Both the position numbers and the translations under genes were made by a program. A stretch of 64,000 bases of DNA, from NCBI RefSeq assembly GCF_020193655.1, contig NZ_JADYVE010000004.1:434001-498000 (forward strand). Direction: 5' to 3'. Shown in pieces: positions 33,105 to 42,229 of this stretch. This DNA comes from Ensifer sp. IC3342. Its GTDB lineage: Bacteria > Pseudomonadota > Alphaproteobacteria > Rhizobiales > Rhizobiaceae. Below the pieces are notes generated by a model. It saw only the letters and a program-made list of their open reading frames with translations, did not search any database and had not been told where the DNA came from. Numbering within the stretch: the stretch's first letter is position 1; each line of letters begins with the position of its first letter.

Positions 33105-35186
33105 TTAGTTGATCGGGCCGCTTTCACCCGGCTTGCCGGGAAGCTGCTGCGGATAGAGCTCGTAATCGCCCTGCTTGTCGGCTGCGACGAAGACTCGCTC
33201 GCGGATGATGGTGTCTTCGGCCCAGTTGAACATGAAGATCGGAGCGCCGGTCGGAATGTTCGAGAAACGCTTGTTGATGATGAGCGCGCCCGGATATTCC
33301 GTCAGGCCGACCGTATCGACATTTGTCGTCGCGGTCTTCTGATACTGCTTCATCAGCGCCGCCCGCTCGTCATTATCGTTGCTGGCGATGAACTTGTTGA
33401 CGAGATCGACGAGTTCCTGCTCGTAGGGCATCAGGTCGACGGTGCCGCTTTCAGGGGCACGGTGGTGCCAGCTGGTGCGCGGACCGGTCGGCGCAAGCTG
33501 CGTGGTATTCTGAACGACCGACGTCAATTCCTGGTCGTTGCGGCGGATGAGCCAGTCGAATTTGCCGGCATATTGCGTCGCGTCGCGCTTAGTGCCGTCG
33601 ACGGCGTTGATGACGACCTTGAGACCGAGCTGCTCCATCTGGCCGATCAGACCCTCGGCGAGATTGCGGTCGGTGCCGTAGTCGGAATTGACGAGCAGCA
33701 CGATCTGCACGTCCGCGCCGCCCGCGGTTCCTTCCGGGAAGTTGACGAAGCCGTTGCCGTCCGTGTCCTTGAGCCCGGCCTTTTCGAGCAGCGCTTTGGC
33801 GCCTTCGAGGTCAAACGCATAGTACATCGTCGACTGGCGGTCATAGAAGCTCGTGCCGGAGGAAAGCCCGCCCGGATAGAGCGCCGTGAACGGCCCCTTG
33901 ACCAGCGCTTCGCCGAGCTTCTTGCGGTCGATCGCCATGGTGACGGCCTTGCGGAAGTCGAGATTGCGGTTGAGCTCGCGCACCGCCTGGGCCCGCGCAT
34001 CCGGTTCGCCCCAACCATTGCCCGAGAAGTTCAGGCGCAGATTGTAGCCGATGACACGGGGACCGAAGGCGAGCCGCGCGGGCGCCGCTTCATCGGCGGC
34101 GCGTTTCAGCGACTCGACGAAATTTTCCGGCTGTTCCAGGTTCGAGAAATCGCCCGAACCGGCAATCGCCTGCACGTCACGGTCGGCCCAGGTCGAAAGC
34201 TTGTAGTGCAGCTCGTTGAGGTATGGCAGTTGATTGCCGGCCTCGTCCACCTTCCAGTAGTAGGGGTTGCGGCGCAGCACGATGATGTCGTCCGCCCGGT
34301 AGGCGACCGGCACCCAAGCGCCCATGACAGGAATGTTCAGGTATTCCGCTGGGAAGCCGTTCTTGTACTGGTCATAGGTCGTGCCGGCATATTTCGGATG
34401 CTTTGTCTTCAGGATATGCGACGGACCGGGGCAGAAGGTACCGTAGGCCATGGCATAGAGATGCTGGCGCGGAAACGCCTCCTTGAACGTCCATTCGACC
34501 GTGTATTTGTCGATCTGCTTCAGCGTGGTTCCGACACCGAAGGTCTCGGGGGTCGCGCCGTTCAGCGGGGAAACGTTCGGGTCGACGACATTGTCCTCCC
34601 AGTAGAACATCACGTCCTCGGCGTCGAAGGGATCGCCGTCCGACCATTTCGCGCCGTCGACAAGATGCATGGTGAGCTTATGCCCGTCCTCGGACCACTC
34701 CCAGCTTTTGGCAAGGTTCGGCAGCGGCTCAACGTCGGCCGCCTCGACCTGGAAGAGCGGCGCGGTGCGCGTCAGGCACTCGGACATGCCGATGTCGATG
34801 CCGCCCCACCCTTGAGTCTGGCCGGCGCTGTAGTTCCAGCCTTCCGGGCGACCGCCGATGACATGGCGCAGCACGTCGCCATAGACGCCGACGCCGTCCG
34901 GCATATTGCCGGTCTTGAAGACCATCGGCTCCTTCGGCAGCCGCTCGGCAACCGGCGGCAGCTTGCCGGCTTTCACGAATTTCTCCGTGACCCAGTCCGG
35001 CTCGTGATATTCCGGCAGCGCCTTGAACTCCAGCAGCGCGTCGCGCGGAACATAGGTGATCTTGCCCTGGGCCGGGAATGGCGGTTGCTCGGGCACGACG
35101 GTCGGCTCCGATGCGAAGGCCTCGATCGTGAAGGCGGAAATGCCGGCAAGCAGGGCGGCCGTTGTTTTCAGTCGGTGCGTTTTCAT
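33105..35186 (-). CDS. agpA: Alpha-galactoside periplasmic binding protein
   Basis: A 693-residue family 5-type binding protein (DppA/OppA fold) with an N-terminal signal peptide of ~25 residues (KTTAALLAGISAFTIEAFA). It is longer than typical ~540-residue dipeptide-binding proteins, as expected for the oligosaccharide-binding branch. Motifs include SEDGHKLTMHLVDGAKWSDG and DLDFRKAVTMAID-like helix NRNLDFRKAVTMAIDRKKLG. In S. meliloti AgpA is required for melibiose and raffinose use; here assignment is by cluster likeness. It lies between a GH4 gene upstream and agpB downstream. Confidence 0.87.
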   Translation of the reverse strand: MKTHRLKTTAALLAGISAFTIEAFASEPTVVPEQPPFPAQGKITYVPRDALLEFKALPEYHEPDWVTEKFVKAGKLPPVAERLPKEPMVFKTGNMPDGVGVYGDVLRHVIGGRPEGWNYSAGQTQGWGGIDIGMSECLTRTAPLFQVEAADVEPLPNLAKSWEWSEDGHKLTMHLVDGAKWSDGDPFDAEDVMFYWEDNVVDPNVSPLNGATPETFGVGTTLKQIDKYTVEWTFKEAFPRQHLYAMAYGTFCPGPSHILKTKHPKYAGTTYDQYKNGFPAEYLNIPVMGAWVPVAYRADDIIVLRRNPYYWKVDEAGNQLPYLNELHYKLSTWADRDVQAIAGSGDFSNLEQPENFVESLKRAADEAAPARLAFGPRVIGYNLRLNFSGNGWGEPDARAQAVRELNRNLDFRKAVTMAIDRKKLGEALVKGPFTALYPGGLSSGTSFYDRQSTMYYAFDLEGAKALLEKAGLKDTDGNGFVNFPEGTAGGADVQIVLLVNSDYGTDRNLAEGLIGQMEQLGLKVVINAVDGTKRDATQYAGKFDWLIRRNDQELTSVVQNTTQLAPTGPRTSWHHRAPESGTVDLMPYEQELVDLVNKFIASNDNDERAALMKQYQKTATTNVDTVGLTEYPGALIINKRFSNIPTGAPIFMFNWAEDTIIRERVFVAADKQGDYELYPQQLPGKPGESGPIN

Positions 35187-35313
35187 TGCCTCAGGTTCTC
35201 CCTCCTGTTATCGCCACGCCGGGGCGGGTGGCGCTCCTCCTAACTGTCGCCGGCGCCGAACGCCGGGCGGCAGCCGCGTCTCCTCACGCGGATGCCGCAC
35301 GCGCCACCACCAA

Positions 35314-36771
35314 TCAGCCGGCGGCGCGCTTCTCCTCACGGATTTCTTCGATCGAGCGTACCTCGCGGCGCGCCGCACCCTTCCAGTCGCGGGTCTTGAC
35401 CGTCGCGCGGGCGAGCCGCTCCTTGGCCGCATCGATCGCGTGCGCGTATTGCGGCAGCCATTCGGCCTCAGCGACGACCATCTCGTCGACCATCTGCCAC
35501 ACCTCCTCGGGCGTGCAGATGGCGCCAACGAGCGGGTCGTGCAGCATGGCGAGCTTCAGAAGCTCGATGTCGCCGGAAATCGCCGCGTGGACGGACATGC
35601 GCTGGACATTGATCGACGAGATGCAGGTGGCCGCACAGGCCTCCGGTAGCGTGATGCCCGACACCATGTTGATGCCGAAGCGATCGACGAAGCCGGGCGA
35701 TTCGATGATCGCATCCGCCGGCAGGTTGGTGATGACGCCGTTGTTCTTGACGTTGAAGTGACCGCGATAGACCCGACCTGTCTCAAGCGCTTCGAGGATA
35801 TGGCTCGCATGCTCGTTCGAACGCTTCGCCGGATCGATCGGCTTGCCGGCGGAAGCCAAGAGCTGCGGATACTCCGTTTCGAACCAGTTGCGAGTTTCGG
35901 TCGAATAACGCAGATAGCCGCCGGTCTCGCCATGGATCCAGTCCGACATGTCGATCCATTTGGTGATCTCGTCCGGACGCTTGCGGTACCAGGGCAGGTA
36001 TTCCGAAAGATGGCCGTTGCTTTCAGTCGAATAGACGCCGAAGCGCTTCAGGACGTCGATCCTCAGCTTTTCCTGCTTCGAGAAGACCGGATGGGCCTCG
36101 AAGGCGGCGACGAGTTCATCCTTGCCGATTTTCCGGCCACCAAAGCGCACGTCGATGAACCAGGTCTGATGGTTGATGCCCGAGCTGATGTAGTCGAGCT
36201 CGCCATCCTTGGCGCCGAGGATTTCGGCGATCTGCTCGGCCCCGTGCTGGACGCCGTGGCAGAGTCCGACCGTGTCGACCTTGCCGTATTCGATCGCGGC
36301 CCAAGTATTCATCGCCATCGGGTTGGCGTAGTTCAGGAATTTCGCGCCGGGTTCGGCGACCTCGCGGATGTCCTTGCAGAAATCGAGGATGACAGGAATG
36401 TTGCGCTGGCCGTAGAGAATGCCACCGGCGCAGATCGTATCGCCGACGCACTGGTCGACGCCGTATTTCAGCGGAATACGGATGTCGTCGGCATAGGCGC
36501 CGAGCCCGCCCACGCGAACACAGCTGATGATGTAGCGCGCCCCTTCGAGCGCCTTGCGGCGATCGGTGGTGGCGGTCACCCGTGTCGGCAGCCTGTTCGC
36601 CTCGACGATCCGGTCGAGGATGGTCTTGATCATGCCGAGGTTGTGTTCGCTAAGATCGGTCAGCGCGAATTCGACGTCCTGGAGCTCCTGCACGGAAAGA
36701 ATGTCGGTGAAAAGCTTCTTGGTGAACCCGATGCTGCCGGCACCGATAATGGCGATCTTGAAGCGGCTCAT
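35314..36771 (-). CDS. GH4 family glycosidase, first gene of the alpha-galactoside operon
   Basis: A 485-residue NAD-dependent GH4 hydrolase. The N-terminal dinucleotide motif is IAIIGAGSIGFTKKL. Metal-ligand positions are the Cys in LCHGVQHGAEQ and the His in GINHQTWFI. It is clearly divergent from the MelA-like enzyme at the other end of the operon and is not an E. coli MelA-type sequence, so it may hydrolyse a different alpha-galactoside or an alpha-glucoside. ATG at 36771 has GGAGG 12 nt upstream; an in-frame extension to 36921 crosses the promoter region. Divergent from the AraC gene. Confidence 0.87.
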   Translation of the reverse strand: MSRFKIAIIGAGSIGFTKKLFTDILSVQELQDVEFALTDLSEHNLGMIKTILDRIVEANRLPTRVTATTDRRKALEGARYIISCVRVGGLGAYADDIRIPLKYGVDQCVGDTICAGGILYGQRNIPVILDFCKDIREVAEPGAKFLNYANPMAMNTWAAIEYGKVDTVGLCHGVQHGAEQIAEILGAKDGELDYISSGINHQTWFIDVRFGGRKIGKDELVAAFEAHPVFSKQEKLRIDVLKRFGVYSTESNGHLSEYLPWYRKRPDEITKWIDMSDWIHGETGGYLRYSTETRNWFETEYPQLLASAGKPIDPAKRSNEHASHILEALETGRVYRGHFNVKNNGVITNLPADAIIESPGFVDRFGINMVSGITLPEACAATCISSINVQRMSVHAAISGDIELLKLAMLHDPLVGAICTPEEVWQMVDEMVVAEAEWLPQYAHAIDAAKERLARATVKTRDWKGAARREVRSIEEIREEKRAAG

Positions 36772-36965
36772 GGTCGTCTCGTCCCTCCTCGTCCTGCAGA
36801 ATTCGCGTAATAAGGGTAAAATCAATTCATCGAATTGACCTTGGTCGCAAAGTACGATCTCTCCCCTCCCACGCCCTATTCCCTTGCGGAAAAGCAGCGG
36901 TCTTGCGCGATATGCGGCCATTATGTGTATAATCGACCGCGCGACTAGAGAGGTATTGTGCTTTC
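36772..36965. promoter_or_regulatory. Divergent promoter region of the alpha-galactoside operon and its AraC activator
   Basis: A 194-bp gap. A perfect inverted repeat TCAATTC-atc-GAATTGA lies at 36822-36838, ~50 bp before the GH4 start. A consensus -10 TATAAT (36928-36933) lies ahead of the AraC gene, with only a weak -35 (TTGCGC at 36903). The inverted repeat is AT-rich against a GC-rich background, so it is a good candidate regulator site. Confidence 0.5.
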
Positions 36966-37880
36966 ATGGGTAATTCTGTGCTGCAGGATTTGATCGACCA
37001 CGGCCCGGTGATGCGGACGGTTTCGCTGCCGCGGGGAAGGCAAAGCCTGCACACCATGCCGACCAGCACCGGTTACGAGATAAGGACCGACGCGACCTAC
37101 AACTGGGACGGTCGGAAGCGCGGTCAGACGCCTTTCACCGTGCTGCAGCACACGATCGGCGGCGCCGGCAACCTGCGCTACGAGAACCGCACCTATCGTT
37201 TGCGCGAAGGCGATACGCTGCTGCTGCTGGTGCCGCATAATCACCGCTACTGGCTGGAGGACGGCGGCCGCTGGGAGTTCTTCTGGATATCGATGAATGG
37301 CGAAGAGGCGCTGCGCATCCATCGCGCGATCCTTGCGGTCACCGGCCCGGTGCTGAAGCTACAGCCGGAAACGATCGAGCATCTCGCCGATTGCAGCCTG
37401 CGGCTCATCACCGGCGGCGAGACGCCGGGCCGCGCCTCGGCAATCGCCTACGAGGCGGCGATGGCGCTCTATGACGACGTCTTCGGGTCGCACCCGGTCT
37501 TCAGCCAGGAATACCGGACGATGCATCATGTCATCGATCACATCATGGCGAATCTCGAAAAGCCGCTGCCGGTCGAGGAGCTGGCAAAGGTCTCGGGTCT
37601 CAGCCGCGCGCATTTCTCTCGCGTCTTCGCGGCGAGCGAGGGCATGCCCCCCGCCGAATTCGTCCTGCAGAAGCGGCTGCAGCGGGCAGTGAAACTTCTG
37701 ACCAAAACTGCGGACCTTCCGGTCAAGGAAGTCGCGATCCTGTCGGGCTTCGAGGACCCGAACTATTTCGCCAAGGTCTTCCGCCGCGTCTTCGGCGCAA
37801 GCCCCACCGAGTTCCGCACCACCGGCATGTATGCGAGCGTGCCGGCCAAGCCACAGAAGGCGGAAACGGCGAATGTCTGA
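36966..37880 (+). CDS. agpT: AraC-family activator of alpha-galactoside genes
   Basis: A 304-residue regulator. The N-terminal cupin-like sensor domain includes TLLLLVPHNHRYWLEDGG. The C-terminal domain has two helix-turn-helix motifs (VEELAKVSGLSRAHFSRVF and VKEVAILSGFEDPNYFAKVF). It is divergent from the GH4-agpABCD-melA operon, matching the arrangement of the S. meliloti AraC-like activator AgpT. Alpha-galactoside-dependent activation is inferred. Confidence 0.83.
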   Translation: MGNSVLQDLIDHGPVMRTVSLPRGRQSLHTMPTSTGYEIRTDATYNWDGRKRGQTPFTVLQHTIGGAGNLRYENRTYRLREGDTLLLLVPHNHRYWLEDGGRWEFFWISMNGEEALRIHRAILAVTGPVLKLQPETIEHLADCSLRLITGGETPGRASAIAYEAAMALYDDVFGSHPVFSQEYRTMHHVIDHIMANLEKPLPVEELAKVSGLSRAHFSRVFAASEGMPPAEFVLQKRLQRAVKLLTKTADLPVKEVAILSGFEDPNYFAKVFRRVFGASPTEFRTTGMYASVPAKPQKAETANV

Positions 37881-37916
37881 CCGCGCGAGCTTGCTGCCAG
37901 CCATTGAAAATGCGGC

Positions 37917-37930
37917 GATAAAATTTTACT
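37917..37930. promoter_or_regulatory. Putative LacR operator 1 (before lacR)
   Basis: GATAAA-AT-TTTACT, a 6+2+6 inverted repeat with the perfect core TAAAATTTTA. It overlaps the spacer and -10 of a likely lacR promoter, TTGAAA (37904-37909) with 17 bp to TACTAA (37927-37932). The same half-site TTTACT recurs in the palindrome before lacE. Confidence 0.6.
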
Positions 37931-37988
37931 AAATGACTGGGGCGAAGCAACCGCGGCGCATGCAGGCGACAGGGCGAGACGTAAGGAA

Positions 37989-39023
37989 ATGGTGACAATC
38001 AAGGAAATCGCATCGGCCGTCGGCGTCTCGTCGGCAACCGTTTCGCGCGTCTTGAACTACGATCCGACGCTATCGATCTCCACGAAGAAGCGCCAGGCAA
38101 TCATCGAGACGGCGGAGGCGCTCAACTATGCGACACCGCGCAACCGCAACCGCGCCGCGGCTCAGGGCGTCGGCGCCGGCTTGAAGATCGCGCTCGTCCA
38201 TTTCCTCGATCCCGCCCAGGAACTGGCGGACCCGTATTATGTCGGCGTCAGGCTCGGCATCGAAAGCCGCTGCCAGGCGCTGAAAAGCGAGGTCGTCAAG
38301 GTCTTCCTGACCGGCAGCGCTCCCGAAGCGGCAATGCTGGAGGGAGCCTCGGGCGTGGTGGCCGTTGGCCACTACTATGGCGACGAGCTCGAATGGCTGC
38401 GCCGCCATAGCCGGCACCTGGTGTTCGCCGATTATGCGCCTGCGGGAGACGTGGACGACGCCGTGCTGAGCGACGTTTCCCTCGCCATGAGCCGGCTGCT
38501 GGCCGCCGTCCACGGCATGGGCTATCGCCGCATCGGCTTCATCGGCTGGATCGACGCCTTCTACGGCCCCGACAACGTCCATGCGGAACGTCGCTGCCGC
38601 ACCTATATCGACTGGATGACCAAAGCCGGCCTTTATGATCCGGAATTGTGCATGGTCGAGCGAATGACACCGGACAGCGGCTATACGCTCGCCAAGGCGA
38701 TGCTGACGAAGCCCAATCCGCCGACAGTCCTGATCACCTGCAACGACAACATGGCCCTCGGCGCCTACAGGGCGATCCACGAGATGGGCCTCCGGATCCC
38801 GCAGGACGTCGCGGTCGCAAGTTTCAACGATATTCCCGTCGCCCAGTTTTTGGGTCCCCCGCTGTCCACCGTGAAGATCCCGGCGGAACTGATCGGCGAG
38901 ACGGCGGTCGACCTGCTTCTTGAGCGCCTTTCGGGGCGCGAAATCGCCAAAAAGGTGGTTCTCGGAACCGAGATCATCTGGCGCGGCAGCACGCCCGCAC
39001 CGGCCGCCGCCGCGGCGGAGTGA
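37989..39023 (+). CDS. lacR: LacI-family repressor of the lactose operon
   Basis: A 344-residue regulator with the N-terminal helix-turn-helix TIKEIASAVGVSSATVSRVL and the periplasmic-binding-protein-like effector domain (RIGFIGWIDAFYGP, PTVLITCNDNMALGA, DVAVASFNDIPVAQF). It lies immediately upstream of, and in the same direction as, the lactose transporter and beta-galactosidase genes. Similar palindromes before it and after it suggest autoregulation and control of lacE. Symbol by cluster likeness to S. meliloti. Confidence 0.87.
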   Translation: MVTIKEIASAVGVSSATVSRVLNYDPTLSISTKKRQAIIETAEALNYATPRNRNRAAAQGVGAGLKIALVHFLDPAQELADPYYVGVRLGIESRCQALKSEVVKVFLTGSAPEAAMLEGASGVVAVGHYYGDELEWLRRHSRHLVFADYAPAGDVDDAVLSDVSLAMSRLLAAVHGMGYRRIGFIGWIDAFYGPDNVHAERRCRTYIDWMTKAGLYDPELCMVERMTPDSGYTLAKAMLTKPNPPTVLITCNDNMALGAYRAIHEMGLRIPQDVAVASFNDIPVAQFLGPPLSTVKIPAELIGETAVDLLLERLSGREIAKKVVLGTEIIWRGSTPAPAAAAAE

Positions 39024-39031
39024 AAAACCGA

Positions 39032-39045
39032 AGTAAAAATTTACT
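39032..39045. promoter_or_regulatory. Putative LacR operator 2 (before lacE)
   Basis: AGTAAA-AA-TTTACT is a perfect 6-bp inverted repeat with a 2-bp centre, like the site at 37917-37930. It lies 92 bp before the lacE start and overlaps a possible -35 (TTTACT, then 17 bp, then CAGAAT at 39063-39068). Confidence 0.6.
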
Positions 39046-39136
39046 GAAAATATTGCGTCACTCAGAATTTTGGGAAATACTCCACGCCGAGACAGGGAGG
39101 ACTGTCTCGGGGAACACAAGATTCCGGGAGGAAACA

Positions 39137-40411
39137 ATGGACAATCTGGCGCGTGCCTATCTGCCACGCATCGCCGGCCTGGCGCTGGCGAGCGTGAGCT
39201 TCCTGGCGGTGACTGCTGCGGAGGCGAAGGAAATCACCATCTGGTGCTGGGATCCGAACTTCAACGTCGCGATCATGAAGGAGGCCGGCGCCCGCTACAC
39301 GAAGACTCATCCTGATGTCACCTTCAACGTCGTCGATTTCGCCAAGACCGACGTCGAGCAGAAGCTTCAGACGGGTCTTGCCTCCGGCACCGCCGATGCG
39401 CTGCCCGACATCGTTCTGATCGAGGATTACGGCGCGCAGAAATATCTCCAGTCCTTCCCCGGCGCCTTCGCGCCTCTCTCCGGCACGGTCGATTATTCCG
39501 GCTTCGCTCCCTATAAGGTCGAGGTGATGACCGTTGACGGCCAGGTCTATGGCATGCCGTTCGATTCCGGCGTCACCGGGCTCTATTACCGCAAGGATTA
39601 CCTCGAACAGGCCGGCTTCAAGCCGGAGGACATGCAAAACCTCACCTGGGACCGCTTCATCGAGATCGGCCAGCAGGTCGAGGAAAAGACCGGCAAGAAG
39701 ATGATGGGGCTCGACCCCAATGATGCCGGCCTCGTCCGCATCATCATGCAGTCGGCGGGACAGTGGTATTTCGACAAGGACGGCAAGACCAACGTCACCG
39801 GCAACCCGGCGCTGAAGGCGGCCCTCGAGACCGTCGGCAAGATCATGTCGGCCAATATCTACAAGCCGGCGGCCGGCTGGTCCGACTGGGTCGGAACCTT
39901 CACCTCCGGCGATGTGGCCACGGTTGTCACCGGTGTCTGGATCACCGGCACCGTCAAGGCGCAGCCGGATCAGGCCGGCAAATGGGGCGTCGCGCCCATT
40001 CCGAAGCTTTCGATCGACGGCGCCACTCAAGCCTCGAACCTCGGCGGGTCGAGCTGGTATGTGCTTGAAAGCTCGGCAGAGAAAGCCGAGGCGATCGATT
40101 TCCTCAACGAGATCTACGGCAAGGACATAGACTTCTACCAGAAGATCCTGCAGGACCGCGGCGCCGTCGGCTCGCTGCTCGCCGCGCGCGGCGGAGCGGC
40201 TTACGAGCAGGCCGATCCCTTCTTCGGCGGCGAGAAGGTCTGGCAGAACTTCTCCGACTGGCTGGCAAAGGTGCCCTCGGTGAACTACGGCGTCTTCACC
40301 AACGAGGCGGATACCGCCGTCACGGCGCAACTCCCGGCCCTGACGCAGGGGATGCCGGTCGACGACGTCCTCAAGGCGATCGACGCCGAGGTCAGCGCGC
40401 AGATCCAGTGA
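39137..40411 (+). CDS. lacE: Lactose ABC transporter periplasmic binding protein
   Basis: A 424-residue family 1-type (MalE-like) sugar-binding protein with a signal peptide (RIAGLALASVSFLAVTAAEA, cleavage near residue 30). The mature start KEITIWCWDPNFN is typical of sugar-binding proteins. The ATG at 39137 has GGGAGG 6 nt upstream; the longer frame starting inside the lacR stop is not supported. First structural gene of lacEFGZK. Confidence 0.9.
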   Translation: MDNLARAYLPRIAGLALASVSFLAVTAAEAKEITIWCWDPNFNVAIMKEAGARYTKTHPDVTFNVVDFAKTDVEQKLQTGLASGTADALPDIVLIEDYGAQKYLQSFPGAFAPLSGTVDYSGFAPYKVEVMTVDGQVYGMPFDSGVTGLYYRKDYLEQAGFKPEDMQNLTWDRFIEIGQQVEEKTGKKMMGLDPNDAGLVRIIMQSAGQWYFDKDGKTNVTGNPALKAALETVGKIMSANIYKPAAGWSDWVGTFTSGDVATVVTGVWITGTVKAQPDQAGKWGVAPIPKLSIDGATQASNLGGSSWYVLESSAEKAEAIDFLNEIYGKDIDFYQKILQDRGAVGSLLAARGGAAYEQADPFFGGEKVWQNFSDWLAKVPSVNYGVFTNEADTAVTAQLPALTQGMPVDDVLKAIDAEVSAQIQ

Positions 40412-40421
40412 CCGGATGAGG

Positions 40422-40445
40422 AAGTGGGCGGGCAGCCGCCCACTT
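40422..40445 (+). promoter_or_regulatory. Intercistronic stem-loop between lacE and lacF
   Basis: A perfect 10-bp stem, AAGTGGGCGG (40422-40431) with CCGCCCACTT (40436-40445), and the tetraloop GCAG. It starts 10 bp after the lacE stop and lacks a T-run. Like the agpA/agpB hairpin, it probably raises binding-protein levels relative to permeases. Confidence 0.75.
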
Positions 40446-40503
40446 TCCGGCTGCAACTCTATGGGCGGCCGACAGGTTTCCGTTCTTTCCCGCGAGGATG
40501 ACG

Positions 40504-41403
40504 ATGGTTCACGCGCGCCGCGGCAGCATCGGCCGCTACTACGACGTCAATGGCTGGCTCTTCGTCGCCCCGGTGCTCGGGCTGATCGGCCTTTTCATGA
40601 TTTACCCGATCGTCTGGTCGCTCTGGATGTCCTTCCAGTCCGGCCGTGGCATGATGATGAAGTTCGCCGGCTTCGCGAACATCGTCCGCCTCTGGAACGA
40701 CCCTGTCTTCATCAAGGCGCTCACCAACACGATGACCTATTTCGTCGTGCAGGTACCGATCATGATCGTTCTGGCGCTGATCCTGGCGTCGATCCTCAAC
40801 AATCCACGGATCGTCGGGCGCGGGTTGTTTCGCACGGCGATCTTTCTGCCTTGCGTCACCTCGCTGGTCGCCTATTCGGTACTGTTCAAGGGCATGTTCG
40901 CCCCCGACGGCGTGGTCAATTCCACGCTCGCAACGCTCGGCGTGATTTCCTCGCCCATTCCGTGGCTGACCCATCCCTTCTGGGCGAAGGTGCTCGTCAT
41001 CATCGCCATCACCTGGCGCTGGACCGGCTACAACATGATCTTCTATCTCGCGGCGCTCCAGAACATCGACAGGTCGATCTACGAGGTGGCGCGCATCGAC
41101 GGCGTCCCTGCCTGGGCACGCTTCACCCACATCACCATCCCGCTCCTGAAACCGGTCATCCTCTTCACCACGGTGATCTCGACGATCGGCACGCTGCAGC
41201 TCTTCGACGAGGTCTATAACCTGACCGAAGGTCGGGGCGGACCGTCCAATGCGACGCTGACGCTGTCGCTCTACATCTACAATCTCACTTTCCGCTTCAT
41301 GCCGAATTTCGGCTATGCGGCGACGGTCTCCTACGTCATCGTCGTGCTCGTCGCGCTTCTCGCCTTCTTCCAATTCTTTGCAGCCCGGGAGCGCGACAAA
41401 TGA
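40504..41403 (+). CDS. lacF: Lactose ABC transporter permease (MalF-type)
   Basis: A 299-residue sugar permease with about six membrane helices and the EAA loop YEVARIDGVPAWARFTHITI. ATG at 40504 is preferred over 40498 because GAGG sits 6 nt before it but directly abuts the first. It overlaps lacG by 4 bp. Forms a heterodimer with LacG. Confidence 0.9.
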   Translation: MVHARRGSIGRYYDVNGWLFVAPVLGLIGLFMIYPIVWSLWMSFQSGRGMMMKFAGFANIVRLWNDPVFIKALTNTMTYFVVQVPIMIVLALILASILNNPRIVGRGLFRTAIFLPCVTSLVAYSVLFKGMFAPDGVVNSTLATLGVISSPIPWLTHPFWAKVLVIIAITWRWTGYNMIFYLAALQNIDRSIYEVARIDGVPAWARFTHITIPLLKPVILFTTVISTIGTLQLFDEVYNLTEGRGGPSNATLTLSLYIYNLTFRFMPNFGYAATVSYVIVVLVALLAFFQFFAARERDK

Positions 41404-42221
41404 CGAACGGCATCGGACGCGCTGCCAGCGCGCTTCTTACCTACGGATTACTGGGGCTGATGGCGTTCCTCTCCGTCTTCCCTTTCCTCTGGATGGTGCT
41501 CGGCGCCACTAATTCGTCGATCGACATCATTAAGGGACGTGTCCTGCCGGGCGAGTTCCTCTCCACGAATGTCGACAAATTCTTCACTCAGGTGAACGCG
41601 CCGCTCGTCTTCTGGAATTCGGCGAAGATCGCAATTCTTGCCACCGTGCTGACGCTCGCCGTCTCGTCGCTCGCCGGCTACGGTTTCGAGATATTCCGCT
41701 CGCGCCATCGCGAGCGCCTCTATCGCGCAATGCTCCTGACGCTGATGATCCCGTTCGCGGCGCTGATGATCCCGCTCTTCATCATGATGGGCAAGGCAGG
41801 CCTCATCAACACGCACATCGCCGTCGTGCTGCCGACTATCGGCTCGGCCTTCGTCGTCTTCTATTTCCGCCAGTGCACCAAGGCGTTTCCGTCCGAGTTG
41901 CGCGACGCCGCGAAGGTCGACGGCCTCAAGGAATGGCAGATCTTTCTCTTCATCTACGTGCCGGTGATGCGCTCCACCTATGCTGCGGCCTTCATTATCG
42001 TGTTCATGACGGCCTGGAACAATTACCTCTGGCCGCTGATCGTGCTGCAGTCGAACGAGACGAAGACGATCACGCTGGTCATCTCCTCGCTCGCCTCCGC
42101 CTACTATCCCGATTACGGCGTCGTCATGGTCGGAACCGTGCTGGCAACGCTTCCGACCCTTGCCGTGTTCTTCTTCATGCAACGTCAGTTCGTCCAGGGC
42201 ATGCTGGGCTCAGTCAAATAG
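41400..42221 (+). CDS. lacG: Lactose ABC transporter permease (MalG-type)
   Basis: A 273-residue sugar permease with six predicted helices and the EAA loop LRDAAKVDGLKEWQIFLFIY. It starts within the stop of lacF (ATGA) and is followed after 8 bp by lacZ. Family CUT1, together with LacE, LacF and LacK. Confidence 0.9.
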   Translation: MTNGIGRAASALLTYGLLGLMAFLSVFPFLWMVLGATNSSIDIIKGRVLPGEFLSTNVDKFFTQVNAPLVFWNSAKIAILATVLTLAVSSLAGYGFEIFRSRHRERLYRAMLLTLMIPFAALMIPLFIMMGKAGLINTHIAVVLPTIGSAFVVFYFRQCTKAFPSELRDAAKVDGLKEWQIFLFIYVPVMRSTYAAAFIIVFMTAWNNYLWPLIVLQSNETKTITLVISSLASAYYPDYGVVMVGTVLATLPTLAVFFFMQRQFVQGMLGSVK

Positions 42222-42229
42222 GAATGATG

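Noticed and set aside
31962-35243. A 1093-codon open frame on the plus strand opposite agpC, agpB and agpA
   Set aside because: It is wholly antisense to three well-supported genes with domain motifs and SD sites. Its product is rich in Arg, Asp and His with no recognisable domain, which is usual for shadow frames in GC-rich DNA.
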